Assembly (NCBI RefSeq): GCF_003234365.2
Contig: NZ_CP126260.1
Coordinates: forward strand, 1,550,001-1,614,000
DNA length: 64,000 bases
From: Curtobacterium sp. MCJR17_020
GTDB taxonomy: Bacteria; Actinomycetota; Actinomycetes; Actinomycetales; Microbacteriaceae
Direction of reading: 5' to 3'
Positions 31,635 to 42,477 of this stretch are shown one piece after another; position 1 is the stretch's first letter, and the number at the start of each line of letters is the position of its first letter. The position numbers and the translations under genes were made by a program. Below the pieces are notes generated by a model. The model searched no databases. It was not told where the DNA came from and worked only from the letters and a program-made list of their open reading frames with translations.

Positions 31635-32338
31635 TGGCCGCACGGTCCGCTGCGGCCCGGGCGGGGTCAGCGGCACCGGACCTGCTCACGATCGGGCAGG
31701 TTCTCGCTCGCCTCAAGCCCGAGTTCGCGGACCTGTCGAGTTCCAAGCTGCGCTTTCTCGAAGAGCGCGAGCTCGTCACGCCGGTCCGCACGGCCAGCGG
31801 GTACCGCAAGTTCTCGGCGGCCGACGTCGACCGCCTCCGGGTGATCCTCGGCCTGCAGCGCGACCACTACCTGCCGCTCAAGGTCATCAAGGACTACCTC
31901 GCCGACCTCGACGCGGGGCGCGAGCCCGTGCTGCCCGGCGGTGGAGACGCCCCGCGTCCCTCGATACTCGGGCGCGAGCGCCGGTACACCCGCGACGAGA
32001 CGGCCCGAGCGGCCGGCGCGTCCCCGATGCTCCTGGCCGACGCGGTCTCCGCGTCACTGCTCCCCGCCACCGAGACCTACGGCGAGGACAGCGTGTCCGT
32101 CCTCAAGGCGCTCGTCGAGCTGCAGCGGACCGGCATCGAGCCGCGGCACCTGCGCACGCTCCGCAGCACCGCCGAGCGCGAGGTCGGACTCATCGAATCC
32201 GCGCTCATGCCCGTGTCCCGCCGGGGCGATGCGACGTCGCGGGCGAAGGCCACGGAACTCGCACGCGAGATCGCCGTCCAGCTCGAGGTCATCCGCTCGA
32301 GCCTCATCCGCGCGGCGATCGGTCGTCTCGACGCATGA
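31634..32338 (+). CDS. ftsR: MerR family regulator, FtsR-like
   Basis: The 234-residue protein has a MerR N-terminal domain (LTIGQVLARLKPEFADLSSSKLRFLEERELVTPVRTASGYRKFS) and a long C-terminal helical region. Position directly after the FHA gene and before a second MerR gene is conserved in actinobacteria, where the first is FtsR, an activator of ftsZ in Corynebacterium. GTG 31634 shares one base with the FHA stop. The role in division is inferred from relatives. Confidence 0.88.
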   Translation: MAARSAAARAGSAAPDLLTIGQVLARLKPEFADLSSSKLRFLEERELVTPVRTASGYRKFSAADVDRLRVILGLQRDHYLPLKVIKDYLADLDAGREPVLPGGGDAPRPSILGRERRYTRDETARAAGASPMLLADAVSASLLPATETYGEDSVSVLKALVELQRTGIEPRHLRTLRSTAEREVGLIESALMPVSRRGDATSRAKATELAREIAVQLEVIRSSLIRAAIGRLDA

Positions 32339-32522
32339 TCCGTTCCGGTGCTCCGCGGGGGCTTGTGCGTCAGTGGGTGGGGCGTATCCTCGACACGCCG
32401 GACGCGCCGAGTCGGATGTCCCGCGCGGGAGCGGTCGGAGTCGCTACCGTTGACCTCGGAACAACTCTCAACCCGTCGTTGAACCTTCGGGTGGGAGCTC
32501 GATCGTCGTGGAAGGCAAGCGC

Positions 32523-33083
32523 ATGAGTGGGAACGACACCCCAGGCACCGAGTCGGACACGACGCGGTACGACCTCGGGCTGCTCTTCACCGACGGCCTC
32601 CCCGAACACGACGAGCAGAACGGCTACCGCGGCACCGTCGCCGCACGTGCAGCCGGCATATCGTACCGACAGCTCGACTACTGGGCACGCACCGAACTCG
32701 TGCAGCCCACCATCCGCGGCGCTGCCGGCTCCGGCTCGCAGCGTCTGTACGGCTTCCGCGACATCCTCGTGCTCAAGCTCGTGAAGCGCCTGCTCGACAC
32801 CGGCATCTCGCTGCAGCAGATCCGCACCGCTGTGAACCAGCTCCGCGAGTCGGGCGTGTCCGACCTCGCCCAGACCACCCTGATGTCCGACGGCGCTTCG
32901 GTGTACCTGTGCACCTCGGACGACGAGGTCATCGACCTGGTGTCCCGCGGTCAGGGTGTCTTCGGCATCGCGGTCGGCAAGGTCCTGCGCGAGGTCGAGA
33001 CCTCCCTGGTCGAGCTCGATGCCTCTGCTGCGGCCGACCCGTCCGACGAGCTCGCCGCGCGTCGCGCTTCCCGCGCTTCCTGA
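32523..33083 (+). CDS. MerR family regulator, Rv1828-like
   Basis: The 186-residue protein begins with an acidic tail, then YRGTVAARAAGISYRQLDYWARTELVQP and SGSQRLYGFRDILVLKLVKRLLDTGISLQQIRTAV, the MerR DNA-binding domain. A C-terminal effector-like region (ASVYLCTSDDEVIDLVSRGQGVFGIAVGKV) resembles mycobacterial Rv1828. GGAAGG lies seven bases before ATG 32523. The 185-bp leader contains CAAC-CCGTC-GTTG (about 32468-32480), a small dyad that could be a MerR site. Confidence 0.9.
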   Translation: MSGNDTPGTESDTTRYDLGLLFTDGLPEHDEQNGYRGTVAARAAGISYRQLDYWARTELVQPTIRGAAGSGSQRLYGFRDILVLKLVKRLLDTGISLQQIRTAVNQLRESGVSDLAQTTLMSDGASVYLCTSDDEVIDLVSRGQGVFGIAVGKVLREVETSLVELDASAAADPSDELAARRASRAS

Positions 33084-33109
33084 CCAGTTTCTCGTCCCGC
33101 GGATCGGCC

Positions 33110-33384
33110 CGAGTGGTCGCGAACTGCGGTGTGTGCGTCGCCGAGTGGTCACGAACTGTCGTCCGCGCGGCCGTCCGCAGACAGTTGTTGACCACTCGAC
33201 GGACGTGAGCGGTACGTCGTGACCGCTGGGCGAGCCGGGGCCGGGCGTGTCTTCCGGGGCTGGGATGGGCCTCCCGGCAGTCGGCGCGTGGTCATGAACC
33301 GCCGTGCGCGCGTCGCCGAGTGGTCACGAACCGTCGTTTGCGCAGCCGTCAGCCGACAGTTGCCGACCGCTCGGCGGACGTGAG
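33110..33384. repeat. two divergent copies of a ~100-bp hairpin-forming repeat
   Basis: Copy A (33110-33210) holds CGAGTGGTCACGAACTGTC (33142) and its near reverse complement GACAGTTGTTGACCACTCG (33180), a 19-bp stem with two mismatches. Copy B (33284-33384) has the same order with CGAGTGGTCACGAACCGTC (33317) and GACAGTTGCCGACCGCTCG (33355). The 329-bp gap between the convergent MerR and ParA genes holds nothing else that I can identify. Confidence 0.85.
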
Positions 33385-33412
33385 CAGCGCGTCGCGCCCG
33401 CGCAGCAGCGCC

Positions 33413-34234
33413 CTACGCGCCAGCAGCACCCGCACCGTCGGCGTACGGGCCGATCTTGCCGGTCCGCATGATGCGCTCGAGCAGCTGGTCGAAGTTGCGC
33501 GCCATCTCCTGCGCGGACTCGCCGGGCCACACGTGCAGGGGCTTCGCGGCACCCTGCGCCTGCTGCAGCGAGGTGCGTTCGGGCAGCTGCGGCGACAGGA
33601 CGAGCGGGCCGAACATGTCGCGGAGTTCCTTGATGCGGAACTGGTGCTCGAGCGACTGGACCCGGGCGCGGTTCACGATGATGCCGAGCGGCTGCAGGCG
33701 GGGGGAGAGACCGCGGCGGATCTCCTCGATGGCCCGGAGTGCGCGGTCGGCGGCGGCGACGGAGAACAGGCCGGGCTCGGTGACGACCGTGACGCGGTCG
33801 GACGCTGCCCACGCGGTGCGTGTGAGGGCGTTCAGCGACGGCGCGCAGTCGATGAGCACGAGCTCGTAGTCCTGCTCGACGTTGGCCAGGGCCTCTTCGA
33901 GCTTCCAGATGTCGCGGATGGAGGGGTGCGGCCCGTCGAAGTTGATCGCCGAGGGCGACCCGACCATGACGTCGATCTTGCCCTGCGAGCCCTTCGTCCA
34001 CCCGGAGGGTGCGATCGCCTGACGGACGATCTTCTCCTTCGGGTTCTCGAGGACGTCGGCCACGTTGAGGTGTCCGGCGAGGTTGATGTCGAGGCCGGTG
34101 GAGACGTCGGACTGCGGGTCGAGATCCACCACCAGCGTGCGCAGTCCCTTGGCGAAGGCGGCCGAAGTCAGGCCGAGCGTCACCGTCGTCTTGCCGACAC
34201 CGCCCTTGAGGGAGCTCACGCTGAGTACATGCAC
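33413..34234 (-). CDS. ParA/MinD-family ATPase (orphan)
   Basis: The 273-residue protein from GTG 34234 starts (M)HVLSVSSLKGGVGKTTVTLG, a deviant Walker A with the signature lysine. DLDPQSDVSTGLDINL and VLIDCAPSLNALTRTA (Walker B region) confirm the ParA fold. No parB or parS-like repeat is adjacent. In related actinobacteria this ParA-like gene sits between merR/FHA genes and pyruvate carboxylase; its cargo is unknown. A 60-bp region separates it from the divergent pyc gene. Confidence 0.9.
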   Translation of the reverse strand: MHVLSVSSLKGGVGKTTVTLGLTSAAFAKGLRTLVVDLDPQSDVSTGLDINLAGHLNVADVLENPKEKIVRQAIAPSGWTKGSQGKIDVMVGSPSAINFDGPHPSIRDIWKLEEALANVEQDYELVLIDCAPSLNALTRTAWAASDRVTVVTEPGLFSVAAADRALRAIEEIRRGLSPRLQPLGIIVNRARVQSLEHQFRIKELRDMFGPLVLSPQLPERTSLQQAQGAAKPLHVWPGESAQEMARNFDQLLERIMRTGKIGPYADGAGAAGA

Positions 34235-34294
34235 GATCAGCAACGTTACCGCCACTAGGGTTGTCTCACCTCAACCCGGGCTGAAAGGGACGTC

Positions 34295-37200
34295 GTGTTC
34301 AGCAAGATCCTCGTGGCGAACCGTGGTGAGATCGCCATCCGCGCGTTCCGTGCCGCGTACGAACTGGGGGCGCGCACCGTCGCCGTCTACCCCTACGAAG
34401 ACCGGAACTCCCTGCACCGCCTGAAGGCCGACGAGGCCTACCTGATCGGTGAGCGGGGCCACCCGGTCCGGGCGTACCTGGACGTCTCCGAGATCATCCG
34501 CGTGGCCCGCGAGTCGGGCGCCGACGCGATCTACCCGGGGTACGGCTTCCTGTCCGAGAACCCGGAGCTCGCCGCCGCGGCCGCCGAAGCCGGCATCACC
34601 TTCATCGGTCCGGGCGAACACGTGCTCGAGATGGCCGGCAACAAGGTGACCGCGAAGGAGCACGCGATCGCAGCCGGCGTCCCGGTCCTCGCGAGCACCC
34701 CGGCGAGTCGTGACATCGAGGAGCTCATCGCCGGATCCGATGCCATCGGGTTCCCGGTGTTCGCCAAGGCCGTCGCGGGTGGTGGCGGTCGTGGCATGCG
34801 CCGGGTCGAGACCAAGCCCGAACTCCGTGCAGCGCTCGAAGCGGCGATGCGCGAGGCCGACAGTGCGTTCGGCGACCCGACCATGTTCCTCGAGCAGGCG
34901 GTGATCCGGCCGCGGCACATCGAGGTGCAGATCCTCGCCGACGCGACGGGCACAGAGGCGGGCACGATCCACCTGTTCGAGCGGGACTGCTCCGTGCAGC
35001 GCCGCAACCAGAAGGTCGTCGAGATCGCCCCGGCGCCGAACCTCGACCCCGCGATCGCGCAGGCGCTGCACCGCGACGCGGTCGCCTTCGCCCGCTCGAT
35101 CGGCTACGTGAACGCCGGCACCGTCGAGTTCCTGCTCGACACCGAGGGCGAGCGCGAGGGGCAGCACGTCTTCATCGAGATGAACCCGCGCATCCAGGTC
35201 GAGCACACCGTCACCGAAGAGGTCACCGACGTCGACCTGGTGCAGTCGCAGATGCGGATCGCCTCGGGCGAGTCGCTCGCCGACCTCGGCCTGTCGCAGG
35301 ACACCGTCTCCGTGCACGGGGCCGCGCTGCAGACCCGCATCACGACGGAGGACCCGACGCAGGGCTTCCGGCCGGACACCGGCCGCATCACCACGTACCG
35401 CAGCCCCGGCGGTGCCGGCGTGCGCCTCGACGGCGGTACGGTCGCCACCGGTGCGCAGATCAGCCCGCACTTCGACTCGATGCTCGCCAAGATGACGTGC
35501 CGCGGACGCGACTTCCCGACGGCCGTCGCCCGTGCGAAGCGTGCCCTCGCCGAGTTCCGGATCCGCGGCGTCAGCACGAACATCCCGTTCCTGCAGGCCG
35601 TGCTCGAGGACCCGGACTTCGCCCGTGGCGACGTCTCGACGAAGTTCATCGAGGAGCGCCCGCAGCTGTTCAGCGGCCACGTGTCGAAGGACCGCGGCAC
35701 GAAGGTCCTGAACTGGCTGGCCGACGTCACGGTGAACAAGCCGAACGGTGAGCGGTCGCCGCTGGTCACCGAACCGAGCGCGAAGCTCCCCGCCCTCGAT
35801 CTCGGCACCCCGGTGCCCGAGGGCCAGCGCGACCTGCTGCTGGCGACCGGCCCGGCCGAGTGGGCGAGAGCACTCCGCACCCAGACCCGGCTCGCGGTGA
35901 CGGAGACGACGATGCGCGACGCGCACCAGTCGCTGCTCGCGACGCGCGTCCGCACGAAGGACCTCGTCGCGGTCGCGCCGTACGTCGCGCGGCTCACGCC
36001 GCAGCTGCTCAGCGTCGAGGCCTGGGGCGGTGCGACGTACGACGTCGCCCTCCGGTTCCTCGGCGAGGACCCGTGGGAGCGGTTGGCCTCGCTGCGCGAG
36101 GCGATGCCGAACATCCCGATCCAGATGCTGCTGCGCGGCCGCAACACGGTCGGCTACACCCCGTACCCGACCGAGGTGACGGACGCCTTCGTCGCCGAGG
36201 CCGCCGCCACGGGCGTCGACGTCTTCCGCGTGTTCGACGCGCTCAACGACGTCAGCCAGTTGCGACCGGCCCTGGAGGCGGTGCTCGCGACCGGCACGGC
36301 CGTCGCCGAAGCGGCGCTCTGCTACACCGCCGACCTCCTCGATCCTGCCGAGGACCTGTACACGTTGGACTACTACCTCCGCCTCGCGGAGCAGATGGTC
36401 GAGGCCGGCGCGCACGTCATCGGCATCAAGGACATGGCCGGCCTGCTCCGCGCCGGCGCCGCCGAGAAGCTCGTCGGCGCGCTGCGCGAGCGTTTCGACC
36501 AGCCCGTGCACGTGCACACGCACGACACCGCCGGTGGGCAGCTCGCGACGCTCCTCGCCGCCGCGCGTGCCGGTGCGGACGCGGTGGACGTCGCCTCGGC
36601 GCCGATGGCCGGCACGACGAGCCAGCCGAGCATGTCCGCGCTGGTCGCCGCCCTGGCCCACACGGAGCGCGACACCGGACTGTCCCTCGACGCGGTCGGC
36701 GACCTCGAGCCCTACTGGGAGGCGGTCCGTCGGGCCTACGCCCCGTTCGAGTCCGGGCTGCCGGGTCCGACGGGTCGGGTCTACAAGCACGAGATCCCCG
36801 GTGGTCAGCTGTCGAACCTCCGCCAGCAGGCGATCGCGCTCGGCCTGGGCGACCGGTTCGAGCAGGTCGAGGACTGGTACGCCGAGGCGAACCGGATCCT
36901 CGGACGCCCGACCAAGGTCACGCCGTCGTCGAAGGTGGTCGGTGACCTCGCGCTGCAGCTCGCCGCGGTGAACGCCGACCCGGCCGACTTCGAGCAGAAC
37001 CCGGACAAGTACGACATCCCGGACTCCGTCGTCGGGTTCATGGCCGGCGAGCTCGGAGACCTGCCGGGTGGCTGGCCGGAGCCGTTCCGGACGAAGGTCC
37101 TGGCGGGCCGCGACGTCCGCCTCGAGATCACCCCGGTGCCGGACGCCGAGCGCGCGCACCTCGACGCCGCCGGGCCCGAGCGCCAGCAGGCGTTGAACCG

Positions 37201-37705
37201 ACTGCTGTTCCCGCAGCCCACGGCGCAGTTCGGGCGGGTGCGCGAGCAGTACGGCGACCTGTCCGTGGTGCCGACCGTCGACTACCTGTACGGGCTGCGC
37301 CCCGGGCAGGAGCACGTCGTGCCGCTCGGCAAGGGCGTCAACCTGTTCGTCGGGCTCGAGGCGATCGGCGAGGTCGACGACAAGGGCATCCGCACCGTCA
37401 TGGCCACGATGAACGGGCAGCTCCGCCCGGTCTCGGTCCGCGACCGATCGATCGAGGTCGAGACGAAGGTCGCCGAGCAGGCCGACAAGTCCGACCCGAA
37501 GCACGTCGCCGCGCCGTTCTCCGGTGTGGTGACGCTCAAGGTCGCCGTCGGTGACGTCGTCGAGGCCGGAGCGGCCGTGGCGAGCATCGAGGCGATGAAG
37601 ATGGAAGCGGCCATCACGGCGCCCGTGGCGGGCACCGTCGGCCGTCTCGCGATCCCGGCGACCCAGCAGGTGGACGCCGGCGACCTCCTGGTGGTGCTGC
37701 AGTAA
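34295..37705 (+). CDS. pyc: pyruvate carboxylase
   Basis: The 1136-residue single-chain enzyme carboxylates pyruvate to oxaloacetate. The biotin carboxylase part occupies about 1-450 (FSKILVANRGEIAIRAFRAA, AGGGGRGMR, EMNPRIQVEHTVTEEVT). The carboxyltransferase part follows (ETTMRDAHQSLLATRVRTKD, GIKDMAGLLRAGAAEKLV, HTHDTAGGQ). The biotinyl domain at the C-terminus carries the attachment lysine in EAMKMEA. GTG 34295 follows GAAAGGGA. Full length matches bacterial homologues. Confidence 0.97.
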   Translation: MFSKILVANRGEIAIRAFRAAYELGARTVAVYPYEDRNSLHRLKADEAYLIGERGHPVRAYLDVSEIIRVARESGADAIYPGYGFLSENPELAAAAAEAGITFIGPGEHVLEMAGNKVTAKEHAIAAGVPVLASTPASRDIEELIAGSDAIGFPVFAKAVAGGGGRGMRRVETKPELRAALEAAMREADSAFGDPTMFLEQAVIRPRHIEVQILADATGTEAGTIHLFERDCSVQRRNQKVVEIAPAPNLDPAIAQALHRDAVAFARSIGYVNAGTVEFLLDTEGEREGQHVFIEMNPRIQVEHTVTEEVTDVDLVQSQMRIASGESLADLGLSQDTVSVHGAALQTRITTEDPTQGFRPDTGRITTYRSPGGAGVRLDGGTVATGAQISPHFDSMLAKMTCRGRDFPTAVARAKRALAEFRIRGVSTNIPFLQAVLEDPDFARGDVSTKFIEERPQLFSGHVSKDRGTKVLNWLADVTVNKPNGERSPLVTEPSAKLPALDLGTPVPEGQRDLLLATGPAEWARALRTQTRLAVTETTMRDAHQSLLATRVRTKDLVAVAPYVARLTPQLLSVEAWGGATYDVALRFLGEDPWERLASLREAMPNIPIQMLLRGRNTVGYTPYPTEVTDAFVAEAAATGVDVFRVFDALNDVSQLRPALEAVLATGTAVAEAALCYTADLLDPAEDLYTLDYYLRLAEQMVEAGAHVIGIKDMAGLLRAGAAEKLVGALRERFDQPVHVHTHDTAGGQLATLLAAARAGADAVDVASAPMAGTTSQPSMSALVAALAHTERDTGLSLDAVGDLEPYWEAVRRAYAPFESGLPGPTGRVYKHEIPGGQLSNLRQQAIALGLGDRFEQVEDWYAEANRILGRPTKVTPSSKVVGDLALQLAAVNADPADFEQNPDKYDIPDSVVGFMAGELGDLPGGWPEPFRTKVLAGRDVRLEITPVPDAERAHLDAAGPERQQALNRLLFPQPTAQFGRVREQYGDLSVVPTVDYLYGLRPGQEHVVPLGKGVNLFVGLEAIGEVDDKGIRTVMATMNGQLRPVSVRDRSIEVETKVAEQADKSDPKHVAAPFSGVVTLKVAVGDVVEAGAAVASIEAMKMEAAITAPVAGTVGRLAIPATQQVDAGDLLVVLQ

Positions 37706-37706
37706 A

Positions 37707-38210
37707 TTGACCGTCCGTCCCATCCGCCTGTTCGGCGACCCCGTCCTCCGTTCGCCTGCGGACCCGATCGCTCCGGCGGCACTCGGGTCGAGCGGGGTCC
37801 GCGACCTCGTGCAGGACCTGATCGACACCGTCAAGGAGCCCGGCCGCGCCGGTGTGGCCGCGCCGCAGATCGGTGTCGGACTCCGCGCGTTCTCGTACAA
37901 CGTCGACGGCGAGGTCGGGTACGTCCTGAACCCCGAGATCGTCGAGGTCTCGGGGGAGCCCGAGCTCATGGAGGAAGGGTGCCTGTCCGTCCCCGGTCTG
38001 GGCTACCCGACCCGGCGGCACCCGTACGCCAAGGTCCGCGGCGTCGACGTCGACGGCGCCGAGGTGGTGCTCGAGGGCACCGGGCTGATGGCCGAGGCGC
38101 TGCAGCACGAGGTCGACCACCTGGACGGGACCGTCTACGTGATGACGCTCGAACCAGAGGTCCGACGGCAGGCGCTGCGGGACATCCGGGCGCAGGAGTG
38201 GTTCCACTGA
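37707..38210 (+). CDS. def: peptide deformylase
   Basis: The 167-residue protein contains the three deformylase motifs: GVAAPQIGV, EGCLSVPG and QHEVDHLDG, giving the Cys/His/His metal site and catalytic Glu. It removes the formyl group from nascent N-termini. TTG 37707 lies one base after the pyc stop, so the gene is probably read with pyc. A paired hairpin follows. Confidence 0.95.
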   Translation: MTVRPIRLFGDPVLRSPADPIAPAALGSSGVRDLVQDLIDTVKEPGRAGVAAPQIGVGLRAFSYNVDGEVGYVLNPEIVEVSGEPELMEEGCLSVPGLGYPTRRHPYAKVRGVDVDGAEVVLEGTGLMAEALQHEVDHLDGTVYVMTLEPEVRRQALRDIRAQEWFH

Positions 38211-38217
38211 TCCGTTG

Positions 38218-38252
38218 GTCATGAGTGCCTGCTCATGACACCCCCACGGGGG
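38218..38252. terminator. double hairpin after def
   Basis: GTCATGAG-TGCCTG-CTCATGAC (38218-38239) is a perfect 8-bp stem, followed by CCCCC-AC-GGGGG (38241-38252). Together they mark the end of the pyc-def unit. Confidence 0.55.
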
Positions 38253-38335
38253 ATTGTCGCTTTGTCCTGACGAAGAGGTACCGTATCCGCGTCGGCCTCC
38301 CACCGACGACCATCCCATCCCCCCAGGACTCCCGC

Positions 38336-38467
38336 ATGACCAGTCAGACTGACGAGATCAGCTCCCACCGCACCCGCACCAACCGTCGTCCGGCCGACAC
38401 CACCGTCGCCACCGGTGCGACCGCCGTCCTCGACGCCCCCGCGACGGAGCAGTCGCCGGAGGCCTGA
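38336..38467 (+). CDS. small hypothetical protein (43 residues)
   Basis: MTSQTDEISSHRTRTNRRP continues with a Thr/Ala-rich stretch to a stop at 38467. AGGA lies eight bases before ATG 38336, and TACCGT (38279-38284) after TTGTCG-type sequence could be a promoter. Third codon positions are mainly G or C. No family is recognised; it may be a small actinobacterial protein or a chance frame. Confidence 0.4.
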   Translation: MTSQTDEISSHRTRTNRRPADTTVATGATAVLDAPATEQSPEA

Positions 38468-38509
38468 GCCCCGCGTGCGCCTGCACCCCGCGCGCACCTG
38501 GCGGAATCG

Positions 38510-38563
38510 GGCGTACCTGGTCGGAAGAGTCGACCCGGTACGCCCGGAACGGCCCGGTACGCC
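38510..38563. terminator. hairpin region at convergent junction
   Basis: GGCGTACC (38510-38517) can pair with GGTACGCC at 38537-38544 or again at 38556-38563. It lies between the small gene and the convergent acyl-CoA ligase gene. Confidence 0.5.
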
Positions 38564-38577
38564 GAGACGACGGGGCG

Positions 38578-40521
<1,944 letters not shown>

Positions 40522-40643
40522 GGTGACTCCCTTGTCTGCCGGTTCGATTCGAGTGCGCCTCATCCTGCGAGGCGACACAGCCAGCATAGGACGCGTCACC
40601 GGGCGTTCCGTGAGTTCGCGGTGAACCGGTAGGCTCTTGGACC

Positions 40644-41597
40644 GTGCACGCCATCGGAATCGACATCGGGGGCACCAAGATCGCGGGAGCGGTCGTGACG
40701 GAACTCGGCGAGATCATCGCCGAGGACCGCGTGGCCACCAACGCTGCGGACCCGAACGCCATGCTCGACGACGTCGTCTCGATGGTCGAGCGACTCAGCT
40801 CAGGACACGAGGTCGGCGCGGTCGGCGTCGCGGCCCCGGGCTTCATCGACGCCTCGCAGTCGATCGTCTACTACACGCCGAACATCCGGTGGCGGAACGA
40901 GCCCCTGCGCCAGAAGCTGCAGCAGCGCCTCGGTGACCTGCACATCACGGTCGACAACGACGCCAACGCCGCCGGGTGGGCCGAGTTCCGCTTCGGCGCC
41001 GGCCGGCTCGTCTCCGACATGACGATGCTGACCATCGGCACCGGTGTCGGCGGCGCCATCGTGACCGAGGACCGCCTGTTCCGTGGCGGGTTCGGCACCG
41101 GCGGCGAGATCGGCCACCTGCGCATCGTGCCGAACGGTCTGCCCTGCGGCTGCGGCGCGCGTGGTTGCATCGAACAGTACGGTTCCGGCCGTGCCCTGCA
41201 GCGGATGGCGAACGACGTCGCCGACGCAGGCGGCATCGGGTCCGCGCTGGCCGACGCGCGCGAAGCCAACGGCGGCGAGCTCGACGGGCACATCGTGGGC
41301 GACCTGATCCTGGCCGACGACCCGGGTGCCCTCGCGGCGCTCCGTCGCCTCGGCCGCCACCTCGGTGAGGCCTGCGCCTCGCTGTCCGCGGTGCTCGACC
41401 CGCAGCTGTTCGTGTTCGGCGGCGGGGTCGCCAGCGCGGGGGACCGCCTGCTCGACCCGATCAAGCAGGCCTACCTCAACAACCTGCCGGCGCGTGGCTA
41501 CCACCCCGAGCCGGACTTCGTGATCGCCGAGCTGGTGAACGACGCCGGAGTCGTCGGCGCCGCCGACCTGGCCCGCATCCACGCCCGCACGGCGTAA
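40644..41597 (+). CDS. ROK family sugar kinase, probable glucokinase
   Basis: The 317-residue protein starts with the ATP-binding HAIGIDIGGTKIAGAVV and shows VDNDANAAGWAEF (catalytic Asp), TIGTGVGGAIV, GEIGHLRI and the zinc-binding CGCGARGCIEQYGSG that defines ROK glucokinases. A TAGGCT box 8 nt before GTG 40644 fits a leaderless mRNA. There is no helix-turn-helix, so it is a kinase and not a ROK repressor. Glucose is the likely substrate; N-acetyl sugars are alternatives. Confidence 0.93.
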   Translation: MHAIGIDIGGTKIAGAVVTELGEIIAEDRVATNAADPNAMLDDVVSMVERLSSGHEVGAVGVAAPGFIDASQSIVYYTPNIRWRNEPLRQKLQQRLGDLHITVDNDANAAGWAEFRFGAGRLVSDMTMLTIGTGVGGAIVTEDRLFRGGFGTGGEIGHLRIVPNGLPCGCGARGCIEQYGSGRALQRMANDVADAGGIGSALADAREANGGELDGHIVGDLILADDPGALAALRRLGRHLGEACASLSAVLDPQLFVFGGGVASAGDRLLDPIKQAYLNNLPARGYHPEPDFVIAELVNDAGVVGAADLARIHARTA

Positions 41598-41658
41598 GCG
41601 CGTGCAGGCCCGCACGGCGTAGGGTCACTCGAGCCCGCCCCACCACCTGGAGTCGTCG

Positions 41659-42384
41659 ATGACCTACTGGCTGCTGAAGAACTTCCTGCTCGGCCCGCTC
41701 ATCCTCACCCTGTTCCGCCCGTGGGTGGTCGGCCGTGAGAACGTCCCCGCCAGGGGCCCGGTCATCTTCGCGTCCAACCACATCTCGTTCATCGACTCGG
41801 TGATCCTGCCGGCCGTGCTCGACCGGCGGCTGTCCTTCCTGGCGAAGAGCGACTACTTCACCGGGCGGGGACTCAAGGGCTGGGCGACGAAGACGTTCTT
41901 CAACGCCATCGGCCAGCTGCCGATCGACCGCTCCGGCGGCAAGGCGTCCGAGGCCTCGCTCCGCACCGGCCTGCAGGTCCTGGCACGCGGCGAGCAGCTC
42001 GGCATCTACCCGGAGGGCACGCGCAGCCCCGACGGCAAGCTCTACCGCGGTCGCACCGGCATCGCGCGGATGATCCTCGAGGGCCGGGTGCTCGTCGTCC
42101 CCGTCGCCATGGTCGGCACGCGTGAAGTGCAGCAGATCGGGCAGCGCTTCCCGAAGATCAAGCGCGTCGGCGTGGTCTTCGGCAAGCCGCTCGACTTCTC
42201 GCGCTTCCAGGGCTTCGAGACCGACCGGTTCATCCTGCGCAGCGTCACCGACGAGGTCATGCACGAGCTCGCGGGGCTGAGCCGTCAGGAGTACGTCGAC
42301 GTCTACGCGACGAGCGTCAAGGAACGCGCGAGCTCCGCACGCGAGGCAGTCATGCGGGAACGGAAGTCCTCGCCCGCACGTTAG
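41659..42384 (+). CDS. 1-acyl-sn-glycerol-3-phosphate acyltransferase (PlsC family)
   Basis: The 241-residue membrane-associated protein has the acyltransferase motif NHISFID (HX4D), FLAKSDYF, and the substrate motif YPEGTRSPDGKLYRGRTGIARM, then VVPVAMVGT. It should acylate lysophosphatidic acid in phospholipid synthesis. CTGGAG lies before ATG 41659. It corresponds to Rv2182c in the syntenic mycobacterial block and is probably co-directional with aroG. Confidence 0.93.
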   Translation: MTYWLLKNFLLGPLILTLFRPWVVGRENVPARGPVIFASNHISFIDSVILPAVLDRRLSFLAKSDYFTGRGLKGWATKTFFNAIGQLPIDRSGGKASEASLRTGLQVLARGEQLGIYPEGTRSPDGKLYRGRTGIARMILEGRVLVVPVAMVGTREVQQIGQRFPKIKRVGVVFGKPLDFSRFQGFETDRFILRSVTDEVMHELAGLSRQEYVDVYATSVKERASSAREAVMRERKSSPAR

Positions 42385-42477
42385 GCTCTGATGGTCCCGG
42401 CACTCCGCCAGGACGCCCGTTCTGCCGCCTTCCGGCGGCCAGGCGGGCCGCCCGCACAGAACACCGAGGTAACGCCC

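Noticed and set aside
33413..34234. Chromosome partition locus (parABS)
   Set aside because: No ParB gene and no TGTTTCACGTGAAACA-like parS site is visible; only an orphan ParA-family ATPase is supported.
34271..37969. A 1232-codon open frame on the minus strand opposite pyruvate carboxylase
   Set aside because: It mirrors the pyc codon pattern in high-GC DNA, has no recognisable motif and no ribosome-binding site; pyc on the plus strand is certain.
42385..42477. Attenuator or riboswitch before aroG
   Set aside because: Two GC hairpins are present, but there is no leader peptide rich in aromatic codons, no terminator U-tract and no known aptamer motif.
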